From: Volucribacter psittacicida
GTDB lineage: Bacteria > Pseudomonadota > Gammaproteobacteria > Enterobacterales > Pasteurellaceae
Assembly (NCBI RefSeq): GCF_004339025.1
Contig: NZ_SMFT01000002.1
Span: 264,276-328,275, forward strand
Direction: 5' to 3'
DNA: 64,000 bases
Shown: positions 30,608 to 38,913 of the stretch, piece by piece
Layout of the letters: each line of letters starts with the position of its first letter
How positions within the stretch are numbered: position 1 is the stretch's first letter
The notes under the pieces: generated by a model
The model's database searches: none
What the model was told of the DNA's origin: nothing
What the model saw: the letters and a program-made list of their open reading frames with translations, nothing else
Made by a program: the position numbers and the translations under genes

Positions 30608-31495
30608 ATGAAAAAAATTTTGTTTTATATTGCTTGTTTATTTTTTCAAACTTCTTATGCTGAAGACTTAAATAATATCAAGCGCACACTCGTACATAAT
30701 ATGTATTACAATCTAATTTATAGTAACGCTAATAGTCATGAAATTCTATCAGTCTATGCAGATCAAAGTTTCAAAAAAGCATTAAACTTACCTATTGAGG
30801 ATCCTGATTGTGTTGGTAGCATTATGAGTAATGGTCAAGATATTTTAATTACTAATTTTCAAACCTCTATTAACCAAGCAGGACAAGTTGTAGCAGTTTT
30901 TAATAATTTTGATGAACCAAATAAAATTGTTTATTCTTTTAATTGTCAAAATAATCAATGCACCTTAACAGATGTAGATAATGTTAAACAAACACTATTA
31001 AATTGCTATAACGATGAGTCTATACTATTTAATAATCATAGAACCATTGAGCAGAGTAATAAATTTGATGTTCAAAATAATATATCTGACTTTTTACCAG
31101 ATACTTGGACTAGTGGTTTCGGTCAAGGTTGGCTTGAATATAATATCGCTAATAATCAAGGGCAATCAATGACTCTCTCTTGTAATGCAGGAGCCAGTGA
31201 TGATCCTGATGTCGATCATCGCATTAGTTTTTCAGTAAATGGGCAAACTTACGATGCAGAGCAATTGAGTGGTAAATTAGCTTTCCTAATAAATGGAAAA
31301 ACCTATCATCCTTTATCAATACCCACTGACACCAGAAATGGTGCTAATGAGTGGTATGAATTTACTCAAGCTATTTCAACAGCTAATGAATTTACTATTT
31401 ATTTGCATAATAAAAAAGTTGCGGAGTTCTTTCCTACCCCACAAAGCATTAGAGAATATGCAAGTGGTATTCGTAATTGTGAAGCAAGATGGTAA
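30608..31495 (+). CDS. Hypothetical exported protein
   Basis: 295 residues. A Sec signal peptide (KKILFYIACLFFQTSYA) ends at residue 18, with cleavage before EDLNN. The first half (about 25-145) has paired cysteines (DPDCVG; NCQNNQC) as in periplasmic proteins. The second half starts with GFGQGWLEYNIANNQGQSMT and continues as a beta-rich domain. It follows a 177-base AT-rich gap and may have its own promoter. I do not recognise the family. Confidence 0.65.
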   Translation: MKKILFYIACLFFQTSYAEDLNNIKRTLVHNMYYNLIYSNANSHEILSVYADQSFKKALNLPIEDPDCVGSIMSNGQDILITNFQTSINQAGQVVAVFNNFDEPNKIVYSFNCQNNQCTLTDVDNVKQTLLNCYNDESILFNNHRTIEQSNKFDVQNNISDFLPDTWTSGFGQGWLEYNIANNQGQSMTLSCNAGASDDPDVDHRISFSVNGQTYDAEQLSGKLAFLINGKTYHPLSIPTDTRNGANEWYEFTQAISTANEFTIYLHNKKVAEFFPTPQSIREYASGIRNCEARW

Positions 31496-31521
31496 TTCAA
31501 TTAGAATATCATAAGAACTAA

Positions 31522-31734
31522 TTAGCATTTTATTATATTGAAAATTATGAAGCTCTTCGTATCGATTATAATCATTGTTTAGATCAATTAGAAATGGTTA
31601 AAAATAGCTCATCATATCAATATAATATGAAATATCAAATTGAAGATAGCTATCCTTGCAAACAAGCAAAAACAGCAAAATCTCGCTTAAATTTAGGTTA
31701 TGGATTTGATAAAAAATGGAATAATAATTCATAA
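31522..31734 (+). pseudogene. ORF remnant at the end of the AT-rich island
   Basis: 70 open codons between stops at 31519 and 31732, reading YYIENYEALRIDYNHCLDQL and ending GYGFDKKWNNNS. The only in-frame ATG is mid-way (MVKNSSS). The residue mix looks like real protein, and it ends 1 base before the convergent queE stop. It is probably the C-terminal piece of a gene truncated at the island boundary. Confidence 0.45.
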
Positions 31735-31735
31735 C

Positions 31736-32365
31736 TTACCTCATCCCCACCAACTTATGGGTTTGAATACTTAACTGCCATTTAGGTTTATTGGGGCGTT
31801 GGTTTAATAAGCCTAATTGGCGAATGGTTTGTTCCAGATTCATCTCGCCATTATTCTCACAAGGGGAGAGATAATAATGCTGGGCTTCAATGGTGGTTTC
31901 AATTTGTTCACAAAATGCCAGCACATCATCATCGGCAACTATGCGGACTTCGTGAGCAAAGGGAATACAGCGTTGGCAGTATTTGTGTTGGTACAAGCGT
32001 TTCGGACTGGTGGCGATATAATCAATTTGTGGTGGGATAGGTTTTAAGCCGTTGGTTTCAATGGCGAGAAAATAGCCTTCTGCTTTTAATTGTTCTAGCA
32101 GTAGGCTTAAATGTGGCACAATCGTAGGCTCGCCGCCCGTAATAATAATATTTTTTGCGGAAAACGACCGCACTTTTGCCATAATTTGGCTTAGGGAATA
32201 GGGTTGATACTGATTGTAATTGGTATCGCACCAAGGGCAAGCGAGATTGCATTTGCCAAAGCGAATAAAAATACTCGGCATACCTGTGTTAAAGCCTTCC
32301 CCTTGTAAACTTTCAAAAATTTCCACAATATTAAATTGTGGATCAAATAATGCTGGCGTTGGCAT
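31736..32365 (-). CDS. queE: 7-carboxy-7-deazaguanine synthase QueE
   Basis: A radical SAM enzyme of queuosine synthesis that turns carboxytetrahydropterin into 7-carboxy-7-deazaguanine. It is 209 residues. The iron-sulphur cysteines are 39, 43 and 46 (GKCNLACPWCDTNY), a CX3CX2C spacing. FESLQGEGFNTGMPSIFIR and the SAM-binding IITGGEPT are also present. It is the third gene of queC-queD-queE, 3 bases after queD. Confidence 0.96.
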   Translation of the reverse strand: MPTPALFDPQFNIVEIFESLQGEGFNTGMPSIFIRFGKCNLACPWCDTNYNQYQPYSLSQIMAKVRSFSAKNIIITGGEPTIVPHLSLLLEQLKAEGYFLAIETNGLKPIPPQIDYIATSPKRLYQHKYCQRCIPFAHEVRIVADDDVLAFCEQIETTIEAQHYYLSPCENNGEMNLEQTIRQLGLLNQRPNKPKWQLSIQTHKLVGMR

Positions 32366-32368
32366 AAT

Positions 32369-32797
32369 TTATTCCTGATATTCACAAAATGAGGTGGGCG
32401 TTTCCCATAAACGAATGGCACTGACAGGTAAATTTTCCTCGTATTTTAGGCGGTTAAAAATAAATCTCGCCATTTCTTCTGCGGTTGTACGCGTCGGAAA
32501 AGCAAAGGTTTTTGAATTGAGCTGGTTTAGTAGCTGAGCAATTTGGCTTTCTCGTTCGCTATGTTGATCATAAATAAAGGCGTGATCAAGGGGATCAAGA
32601 ATCGCACGTTTTACAATACTTTTGATGTCGCTAAAATCCATTACCATCCCTTTTTTAGCTCCTGTTTGCTGTAAAGGTTGACTTACTTCCACTTGCAATT
32701 TATAGGTGTGTCCGTGTAAATTTTGGCATTTGCCATCATGTCCATCGAGCAAATGTGCCATATCAAAGCTAAATTCTTTGCTAATTTTAAATGCCAT
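32369..32797 (-). CDS. queD: 6-carboxytetrahydropterin synthase QueD
   Basis: The second step of the queuosine branch from GTP. It is 142 residues. Zinc-binding histidines are 15, 28 and 30 ([20 protein letters not shown]), and cysteine 24 is the catalytic one. [10 protein letters not shown] and LDHAFIYD are also conserved. It overlaps queC by 11 bases, so translation is likely coupled. Confidence 0.96.
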   Translation of the reverse strand: MAFKISKEFSFDMAHLLDGHDGKCQNLHGHTYKLQVEVSQPLQQTGAKKGMVMDFSDIKSIVKRAILDPLDHAFIYDQHSERESQIAQLLNQLNSKTFAFPTRTTAEEMARFIFNRLKYEENLPVSAIRLWETPTSFCEYQE

Positions 32798-33473
32798 TAT
32801 TTCCCCCTTGCTTTTGTTGTAAATATTGTTGCAAGCCCTTTTCCCTTAATTGGCAACTTGGGCATTGTCCGCAGCCGCCTTGTACCCCTTGATAACAAGT
32901 GTGAGTATGTTGGCGAACATAGTCTAAATAGCCCAGTTCATCAGCAAGTTGCCAGGTTTGGGCTTTGGTTAGGTACATTAATGGGGTAATAATATTGAAT
33001 TGATAATCCATCGCAAGGTTGAGCGTGATATTCATTGATTTGATAAACACATCTCGACAATCAGGATAGCCACTAAAATCGGTTTCACAAACCCCAGTGA
33101 TAATATCCTTAATGCCTTGCCCTTTGGCATAAATGGCTGTGTAAAGCAAAAATAGCGCATTGCGTCCGTCTACAAAGGTGTTAGGCAGTTCGCCTTTTGC
33201 TTGTGCAATGGTTTGCTGACTATCCATTAAGGCATTATGGGTAATGCTTTGCATCACCGAGAGATCAAGGATTGTTTGCTTTACCTTGAGATCTTGAGCG
33301 ATCCATTTGGCTTTTTCCAACTCAATATGATGACGTTGTCCATATTGAAAACTGATGGTTTCTACATTTTCAACACCATAATGTTGAATGGCTTGTAATA
33401 AGCAGGTGGTGGAGTCTTGTCCACCCGAAAAGATAACAATCCCTTTAGGATTGTTGGTTGCTAAATTGTTCAT
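32787..33473 (-). CDS. queC: 7-cyano-7-deazaguanine synthase QueC
   Basis: It makes preQ0 by ATP-dependent amidation and dehydration. It is 228 residues. The PP-loop motif [12 protein letters not shown] is at residues 15-26; zinc cysteines are in [19 protein letters not shown] near the end. It is the first gene of queC-queD-queE. A preQ1-I riboswitch covers its ribosome-binding site, so the pathway's end product should repress its translation. Confidence 0.97.
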   Translation of the reverse strand: MNNLATNNPKGIVIFSGGQDSTTCLLQAIQHYGVENVETISFQYGQRHHIELEKAKWIAQDLKVKQTILDLSVMQSITHNALMDSQQTIAQAKGELPNTFVDGRNALFLLYTAIYAKGQGIKDIITGVCETDFSGYPDCRDVFIKSMNITLNLAMDYQFNIITPLMYLTKAQTWQLADELGYLDYVRQHTHTCYQGVQGGCGQCPSCQLREKGLQQYLQQKQGGNNGI

Positions 33474-33479
33474 TAATTT

Positions 33480-33516
33480 TCCTAGTTTTTTTGCGTGGGA
33501 GGTTTGCGAACCACGG
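33480..33516 (-). promoter_or_regulatory. preQ1-I riboswitch controlling queC translation
   Basis: On the minus strand, CGTGG (33515-33511) pairs with CCACG (33499-33495) around the loop TTCGCAAACCTC. An A-rich tail, CAAAAAAACTAGGA, follows. This is the class I preQ1 aptamer layout: short stem, C/A-rich loop, A-rich tail that folds back to form the pseudoknot. The tail's last bases AGGA (33483-33480) are the SD for queC, 6 bases before the ATG. Ligand binding would hide the SD. Confidence 0.8.
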
Positions 33517-33528
33517 TTAAAGGGTCAT

Positions 33529-33554
33529 AGGCTATTTGTAGATACAAATAGCCT
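33529..33554. other. Perfect hairpin in the queC leader / lysS 3' region
   Basis: AGGCTATTTGTA and TACAAATAGCCT are perfect 12-base arms around GA. There is no T run on the minus strand, so it is a weak terminator candidate for lysS; it may stabilise or separate the lysS and queC transcripts. Confidence 0.5.
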
Positions 33555-33560
33555 AAATTT

Positions 33561-33594
33561 TATAGTCACCTCATTTTAAATTGAAATGACTATA
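33561..33594. repeat. Short Correia-like element, ends only (copy 5)
   Basis: TATAGTCACCTCATTTTAAA is fused to ATTGAAATGACTATA, i.e. two inverted ends with no core. It lies 6 bases after the lysS stop. Confidence 0.65.
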
Positions 33595-33599
33595 CAGAA

Positions 33600-35108
33600 T
33601 TAACTCTTATGCTTCATCGCTGGGAATAAAATCACATCACGAATAGAAGCGGCATTAGCAAATAACATCGCTAAACGGTCAATCCCCAAGCCTTCGCCTG
33701 CGGTTGGTGGTAAGCCATGTTCAAGGGCGACCACAAAGTCTTCATCTTTAAACATAGCTTCATCATCGCCTGCTTCTTTGGCAGCCACTTGAGCATCAAA
33801 ACGGGCATTTTGATCTTCTGCATCATTAAGCTCTGAGAAACCATTACCAATTTCACGCCCCCCAATAAATAACTCAAAACGATCGGTTACCTCTGGGTTT
33901 TGATCATTACGACGCGCTAATGGCGAAATTTCCGCAGGGTGTGCCATTAAGAAAGTCGGTTGAATTAAGTGCGGTTCTGCGACTTCTTCAAAGATAGCAT
34001 TCACAAGGCTACCTAAGCCCCAAGATTTTTGTACCTCAATACCTAATTTATTTGCCACCGCAACGGCACGCTCAAAATCATATAAATCAGCTTCCACAAT
34101 TCCTTTCTCTGCACCATATTTTAGGATTGCCTCGTGCATTGTAATGCGTTCAAATGGTTTGCCAAAATCAAACTCATAGTCGCCATAAGGTACAATGGTT
34201 GTGCCAAGAATATCTAGGGCTAATTTACGCAATAATTCCTCGGTGTTATCCATTAAATCGTGGTAATCCGCATAGGCTTGGTAATATTCCAACATTGTAA
34301 ATTCTGGATTATGGCGAACGGATACCCCCTCATTGCGGAAGTTACGATTTAGTTCAAATACACGCTCAAAACCGCCCACAACCAAACGTTTTAAATAGAG
34401 CTCAGGGGCAATGCGTAAATACATATCCACATCTAAGGCATTATGATGAGTAACAAAAGGACGAGCCGAGGCACCGCCCGGGATCACTTGGAGCATAGGG
34501 GTTTCCACTTCAAGGAAACCTTTGTTAATAAAATATTCACGAATACCCGCCACCACTTTAGAACGAATAATAAAGGTACGGCGTGATTCTTCATTAGCAA
34601 TTAAATCCAAATAACGTTGACGATAACGGGTTTCCTGATCGCTTAAGCCGTGGAATTTATCAGGCAATGGACGTAACGCTTTGGTTAATAATTCCACTTG
34701 ATTACAACGAATGGTCAGTTCATTGGTTTTGGTTTTAAATAAGGTACCTTGCACACCCACAATATCGCCTAAATCCCATAGCCCCACGTTATTTTGATAT
34801 TCGCCCTCAGGTAAATTATCACGAGCAATATAGAGCTGAATACGTCCGCTCACATCTTGTAGGGTAACAAAAGTGGCTTTCCCCATAACACGTCTAGTCA
34901 TAATTCGCCCAGCCACTTTGACTTGGATTTCTTGGGCTTTTAAACTTTCGCCATCACTTTCGTCATATTGTTGATGTAAATCCTGTGCTAAAGCATTACG
35001 GCGAAAGGTATTAGGAAAGGCGTTACCTTTTTGACGTAAGGTATTTAATTTTTCACGGCGAGCAAGCATTTCGCCGTTTAAATCTAATTCTTGGTTTTGG
35101 TCTGTCAT
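33600..35108 (-). CDS. lysS: Lysyl-tRNA synthetase (class II)
   Basis: 502 residues, full length. An N-terminal OB-fold anticodon-binding domain ([20 protein letters not shown]) precedes the class II core: motif 2 [20 protein letters not shown], and motif 3 [27 protein letters not shown] is the lysine-site block. It follows prfB as in E. coli, but 396 bases of repeat sequence lie between them, so an independent promoter is likely. Confidence 0.98.
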   Translation of the reverse strand: MTDQNQELDLNGEMLARREKLNTLRQKGNAFPNTFRRNALAQDLHQQYDESDGESLKAQEIQVKVAGRIMTRRVMGKATFVTLQDVSGRIQLYIARDNLPEGEYQNNVGLWDLGDIVGVQGTLFKTKTNELTIRCNQVELLTKALRPLPDKFHGLSDQETRYRQRYLDLIANEESRRTFIIRSKVVAGIREYFINKGFLEVETPMLQVIPGGASARPFVTHHNALDVDMYLRIAPELYLKRLVVGGFERVFELNRNFRNEGVSVRHNPEFTMLEYYQAYADYHDLMDNTEELLRKLALDILGTTIVPYGDYEFDFGKPFERITMHEAILKYGAEKGIVEADLYDFERAVAVANKLGIEVQKSWGLGSLVNAIFEEVAEPHLIQPTFLMAHPAEISPLARRNDQNPEVTDRFELFIGGREIGNGFSELNDAEDQNARFDAQVAAKEAGDDEAMFKDEDFVVALEHGLPPTAGEGLGIDRLAMLFANAASIRDVILFPAMKHKS

Positions 35109-35252
35109 TTTGTTACCTTTTGTATGTTTAATCTTTAAATTTGTACTTTTTATGACAAAGTGCGGTAAGTTTTTCGTTTATTTTTTCTATGTTATCAACG
35201 GTTTTTATTGTTGACAATTTACTTTAATTTCTTCGTTATGGCTAACGGTTTT

Positions 35253-35438
35253 CGCCGTTGGCGACTTACTTTCTTTGCTTGCACAAAGAAAGTAAGCAAA
35301 GAAATGCACCCCTAGAAAAAGCCTTATCCTGCCTTTCGGCAACAACGATATACGAATAATTTTGGAACTCGCTACGCTCAAACAGCCAAAATTATTCTAT
35401 CGTTGTAAGCCTTAGTCAGGGGCTTTTTAAGGGGCTTA
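35253..35438. repeat. Palindromic intergenic repeat (type 2, copy A)
   Basis: The 396-base gap between lysS and prfB holds no gene. It has an uptake signal near 35158, a hairpin CTTACTTTCTTTG / CAAAGAAAGTAAG (about 35265-35295), then GCAAAGAAATGCACCCC. A large nested palindrome follows: CAACGATA / TATCGTTG outside and AATAATTTTGG / CCAAAATTATT inside, around GAACTCGCTACGCTCAAACA. The AGTAAGCAAAGAAATGC block and the GAACTCGC centre recur at 51478-51623. Confidence 0.7.
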
Positions 35439-35504
35439 GAAAGCGTTTTCCCTATTTTGTTTAATGTTTTTGAGGAGACATTTTGTCACCTCAAAAAATA
35501 CTTA

Positions 35505-36603
35505 CTACAACCCCGCCTTTAAACTCGCTTCAATAAAACGGTCTAAATCCCCGTCAAGTACAGCTTGGGTATTGCGGTTTTCTACTCCAGTGCGTAGATC
35601 TTTAATTCTTGAATCATCAAGTACATAAGAACGAATCTGGCTGCCCCAGCCAATATCGGATTTACTTTCCTCCATGGCTTGTTTTTCCGCATTTTGTTTT
35701 TGCAATTCTAACTCGTACAACTTAGCTTTAAGCTGTTTCATTGCTTGATCTTTATTTTTATGTTGAGAACGATCATTCTGACATTGCACCACAATACCGC
35801 TAGGTAAATGGGTAATACGCACCGCACTTTCTGTTTTATTGACGTGCTGTCCCCCTGCACCAGAGGCACGATAAACATCAATGCGTAAATCTGCTGGATT
35901 AATTTCAATATCAATATCTTCATCAATCTCAGGATAAACAAACACCGCAGCAAAAGAGGTATGGCGGCGATTGTTAGAATCAAAGGGGCTTTTTCGCACT
36001 AAGCGATGAATACCTGTTTCAGTGCGTAACCAACCAAAAGCATATTCCCCTGAAACCCGAATGGTGGCGGATTTCAAGCCAGCTACATCGCCGTCAGAAA
36101 CTTCCATTAATTCTGTTTTAAAGCCTTTACTTTCCGCCCAACGCAAATACATTCGCAACAACATTTCTGTCCAATCCTGCGCTTCCGTACCGCCAGAACC
36201 TGCTTGTAAATCCACATAACAATCCGCGCTATCGTGCTGTCCGCTAAACATACGACGAAATTCAAGCTGGGCTAAATTTTGTTCTAGCTGTTCTACTTCT
36301 TGACAGGCTTCGGCAAAACTTTGTTCATCCTCGCCTTCAATGGCAAGTTCAAGCAAGACATCAATATCTTCTACGCCTTGCTCAAGTTGACGAATCGTAT
36401 TGACCACATTTTCAAGGCTAACACGCTCTTTACCTAAGGCTTGGGCTTTATCAGGATCATTCCACACTTCGGGCAGTTCTAATTCCGCATTAACCTCTTC
36501 TAAACGTTCAATTTTGTTATCAAGGTCAAAGATACCCCCTAAGCAACTGAGTACGCTGCTGAATATCAAGGATTTTATTTTTGATTGGATTAAGTTCAAA
36601 CAT
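35505..36603 (-). CDS. prfB: Peptide chain release factor 2, with programmed +1 frameshift
   Basis: RF2 ends translation at UGA and UAA. The gene starts at ATG 36603 with 25 codons ([20 protein letters not shown], then LRGYL), then an in-frame TGA at 36528-36526, and continues in the +1 frame as [13 protein letters not shown]. The full protein is 365 residues. The GGQ catalytic motif is in [20 protein letters not shown] and the stop-recognition SPF motif in [13 protein letters not shown]. An open frame that seems to begin in the second frame is an artefact of the shift. It precedes lysS. Confidence 0.97.
36525..36540 (-). promoter_or_regulatory. prfB programmed frameshift site
   Basis: On the minus strand AGGGGGTATCTTTGAC: an SD-like AGGGGG 3 bases before the slippery CTT, then TGA C. 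Low RF2 leaves the UGA unread, the ribosome slips +1 and reads GAC. This is the standard RF2 autoregulation signal. Confidence 0.95.
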
Positions 36604-36667
36604 AATGCTTATTGGGTTAAATGAAAACTACGGATTATAAGCTATTTTGCATAATTATGATAGCTAA

Positions 36668-36706
36668 AAGAAAGCTCCGCTAAATGCAATTTTTTAACGG
36701 AGCTAA
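36668..36706 (-). terminator. fhuA (fhu operon) terminator
   Basis: The arms AGCTCCGCTAAA and TTTAACGGAGCT pair with one mismatch around a 9-base loop, followed by TTCTTTTAGC on the minus strand. It begins about 18 bases after the fhuA stop. Confidence 0.75.
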
Positions 36707-36723
36707 ATTCAAGAAAGGTTTAA

Positions 36724-38784
36724 TTAGAATTTATAAGATAAGCTGGCAACGCCACTAATGCCCTCACCGTAATAACAATAGTAATCACAGCCTGCGAGAT
36801 ATTTACGATTGCCTAGGTTATCAATATTTACTCTAGCTTGCCATTGTGGCGAAATATTATAGCTAGCAAAGAGATCCACTAAGGTAGCGGACGGTACTTT
36901 GGCACCTGAATATAATGATCCTGTTGCAGTGACACTATTACCAATATAACGCAAACCAATGCCTGCATTAAAATCAGGGGTAAATTGATAAGCTAAACGG
37001 CTCGCAAGGGTATGTTTTGGAGTAAGTGCAGTTCTTGCTCCTGTTTTTCGCTCTACTGAGTTTAGATAAGTATAGGCAAATAAAGCGTTTAATCGTTCAG
37101 TAATATTTGCTCTTAATTCAAACTCTATTCCTTTTCGTTTTGTTGGTGTTCCATTTTCTGCCCCCTCTCCTGTTGCTGACATAACTAATGCCCCTGTATC
37201 GCGAGCTTGGAAGTAAGCTAATGAAATTGTACCATCTAACCAACTTGGCATATATTTCACCCCAACTTCATGTTGACGAGAAATAATAGGTTTATAGAGA
37301 GTTTCATTTGCATTTAATCCTGCAGGCAAAGAAAATGCCTCACTATAAGCATAATAAGGATTTAAACCTAAATCATTAAAATACATGATTGAACCTTGAT
37401 ACGAGGTATGATTATTTTTATCAGAAAGTAATCGACCAAGTTCTGTATTTCTTATGCGATCATGACGGAGCCCTAATGTAACGCCCAATTTATCCCATAA
37501 ACGAGCATTATTTTGTACATAATAACCTTGTTGGATATATTTAATATGCACATGAGGGGCATTAATACTATAAGGCTGTCCATAAGAAAGCGAAGGATTA
37601 TACACATCAACGCTACTGGCTTCCCCTGATAAAGTATAAAGGGAATTAAAATCCTGATGACGATAATCAAAACCTGCTAATAAGGTATTTTCTAACCAAT
37701 CATTGTTATATTGCCAAGTCATACGATTATCAATACTATGGCTTTTTGCACGCCCATTGTTATATACAACACCTCGAGTTAAATCATTGGTAAAGGGAAT
37801 AGGGTTCCAGTTTGCATCATACAGGGAGGGATAAGCATAAGCCCCTTGATGTTGATTAGAAATATATTGATAACGATAATTTTGGCTAAAGGTTAAACCT
37901 GCACCAAAATCATGGCTAAATTCATAACCAATACTTTTTACATGATTACGCTCATAATCTTGGGTAGGATCGCCAAGGTTAGCATGACGAGCAATTTTAC
38001 CTTGTGGGGTTGCAACTAAAGAGCCTAATTGTGGTAAGAAATTTGAGCTTGGTACACCCACATTTTTTAGATAGCTAGCAAGCAGGGTTAAATGAGTGCG
38101 ATCGGAAATATCCCAGCTAAGAGAGGGAGCAAAATAATAGCTTTCTGACCAAGTGCCATTCCATTCGCCGTCGGCACGTGCATAAGATCCCACTAAACGG
38201 TAACGTAGGCTATTATCCGCATTTAATCCGCCCGTATAATCCAATCCAATGCCACGTTGATTTTTGTTACCTACATAACTAACGATCGTACCCCCCCCCA
38301 CAAGATCTTTATGTGGGCGTTTACTAATATAGTTAATTAAGCCGCCTGATAGAGCTTTACCATAAGCCATAGAATCAGCACCTTTAACTACCTCTACCGC
38401 TTCAAGCCCAAACAAGTCAATTTGTGGGGTAAAAAAGCCTTGCTCTAACATCGGGGAGCCATCTAAAGATTGACTGACTTTTGCACCACGAATATTAAAC
38501 CAGTTTGTATTGGTATCTGAGCCATAGGTTTGATTAACAAACCCTGCTTGATAACGCCCTAATTCATCGGCTTTTACCACGCCTTCCTCTTGTAAGGTTT
38601 GCTGGCTAATCACTGTGGCAGATTTTGCTTGATTAAAGGGTTGTGCATCAAGTTTATTTAATGTACCCACCACTTCAATAGCCTCTAACAATTCTGCTTG
38701 TGAGCTATTTTCTTCTGCGAATGCTGGGTTGATTGCCATAGCGATGGCACTGGCTAAGCCAGTATAAACAAAGGATTTTTTCAT
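36724..38784 (-). CDS. fhuA: FhuA-type TonB-dependent siderophore receptor with in-frame G9 tract
   Basis: An outer-membrane receptor of the ferric-hydroxamate (ferrichrome) type, 686 residues. The signal peptide ends INPAFA before EENSSQ; the TonB-box region is LEAIEVVG. The plug has NTNWFNIRGAKVSQSLDGSP, LFGLEAVEVVKGADSMAYGK and GGLINYISKRPHKDL. The next residues, VGGGT, are coded by a G9 tract (38291-38299) and the frame is open. The barrel ends ISGVASLSYKF with a terminal Phe. CDYYCYY near the end may form a disulphide. It is last in fhuC-fhuD-fhuB-fhuA, the order known from Actinobacillus pleuropneumoniae. The substrate is inferred from context. Confidence 0.9.
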   Translation of the reverse strand: MKKSFVYTGLASAIAMAINPAFAEENSSQAELLEAIEVVGTLNKLDAQPFNQAKSATVISQQTLQEEGVVKADELGRYQAGFVNQTYGSDTNTNWFNIRGAKVSQSLDGSPMLEQGFFTPQIDLFGLEAVEVVKGADSMAYGKALSGGLINYISKRPHKDLVGGGTIVSYVGNKNQRGIGLDYTGGLNADNSLRYRLVGSYARADGEWNGTWSESYYFAPSLSWDISDRTHLTLLASYLKNVGVPSSNFLPQLGSLVATPQGKIARHANLGDPTQDYERNHVKSIGYEFSHDFGAGLTFSQNYRYQYISNQHQGAYAYPSLYDANWNPIPFTNDLTRGVVYNNGRAKSHSIDNRMTWQYNNDWLENTLLAGFDYRHQDFNSLYTLSGEASSVDVYNPSLSYGQPYSINAPHVHIKYIQQGYYVQNNARLWDKLGVTLGLRHDRIRNTELGRLLSDKNNHTSYQGSIMYFNDLGLNPYYAYSEAFSLPAGLNANETLYKPIISRQHEVGVKYMPSWLDGTISLAYFQARDTGALVMSATGEGAENGTPTKRKGIEFELRANITERLNALFAYTYLNSVERKTGARTALTPKHTLASRLAYQFTPDFNAGIGLRYIGNSVTATGSLYSGAKVPSATLVDLFASYNISPQWQARVNIDNLGNRKYLAGCDYYCYYGEGISGVASLSYKF
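38291..38299 (-). repeat. Poly-G tract (G9) in fhuA, in frame
   Basis: On the minus strand GTG GGG GGG GGT ACG codes Val-Gly-Gly-Gly-Thr. Nine Gs keep the frame; ten would stop it. It is the same codon pattern as in the FrpB-type receptor (10878-10887), which has ten. Confidence 0.9.
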
Positions 38785-38867
38785 TGTTAAGTTCCTAGTT
38801 AGGTTAAGCCCACAAGGGGCGGTTACAAAGCGAAAAATATCACTTTTTCGCTTATTCTATTTTAAAA

Positions 38868-38911
38868 TATAGCCGTTTCAGCTTGTCTGATGTTAAATTG
38901 AAACCACTATA
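38868..38911. repeat. Short Correia-like element (copy 6)
   Basis: TATAGCCGTTTCAGCTT at one end and, inverted, TATAGTGGTTTCAATTTAA at the other, with about 8 bases between. It fills the 129-base gap between fhuB and fhuA. Confidence 0.6.
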
Positions 38912-38913
38912 TA

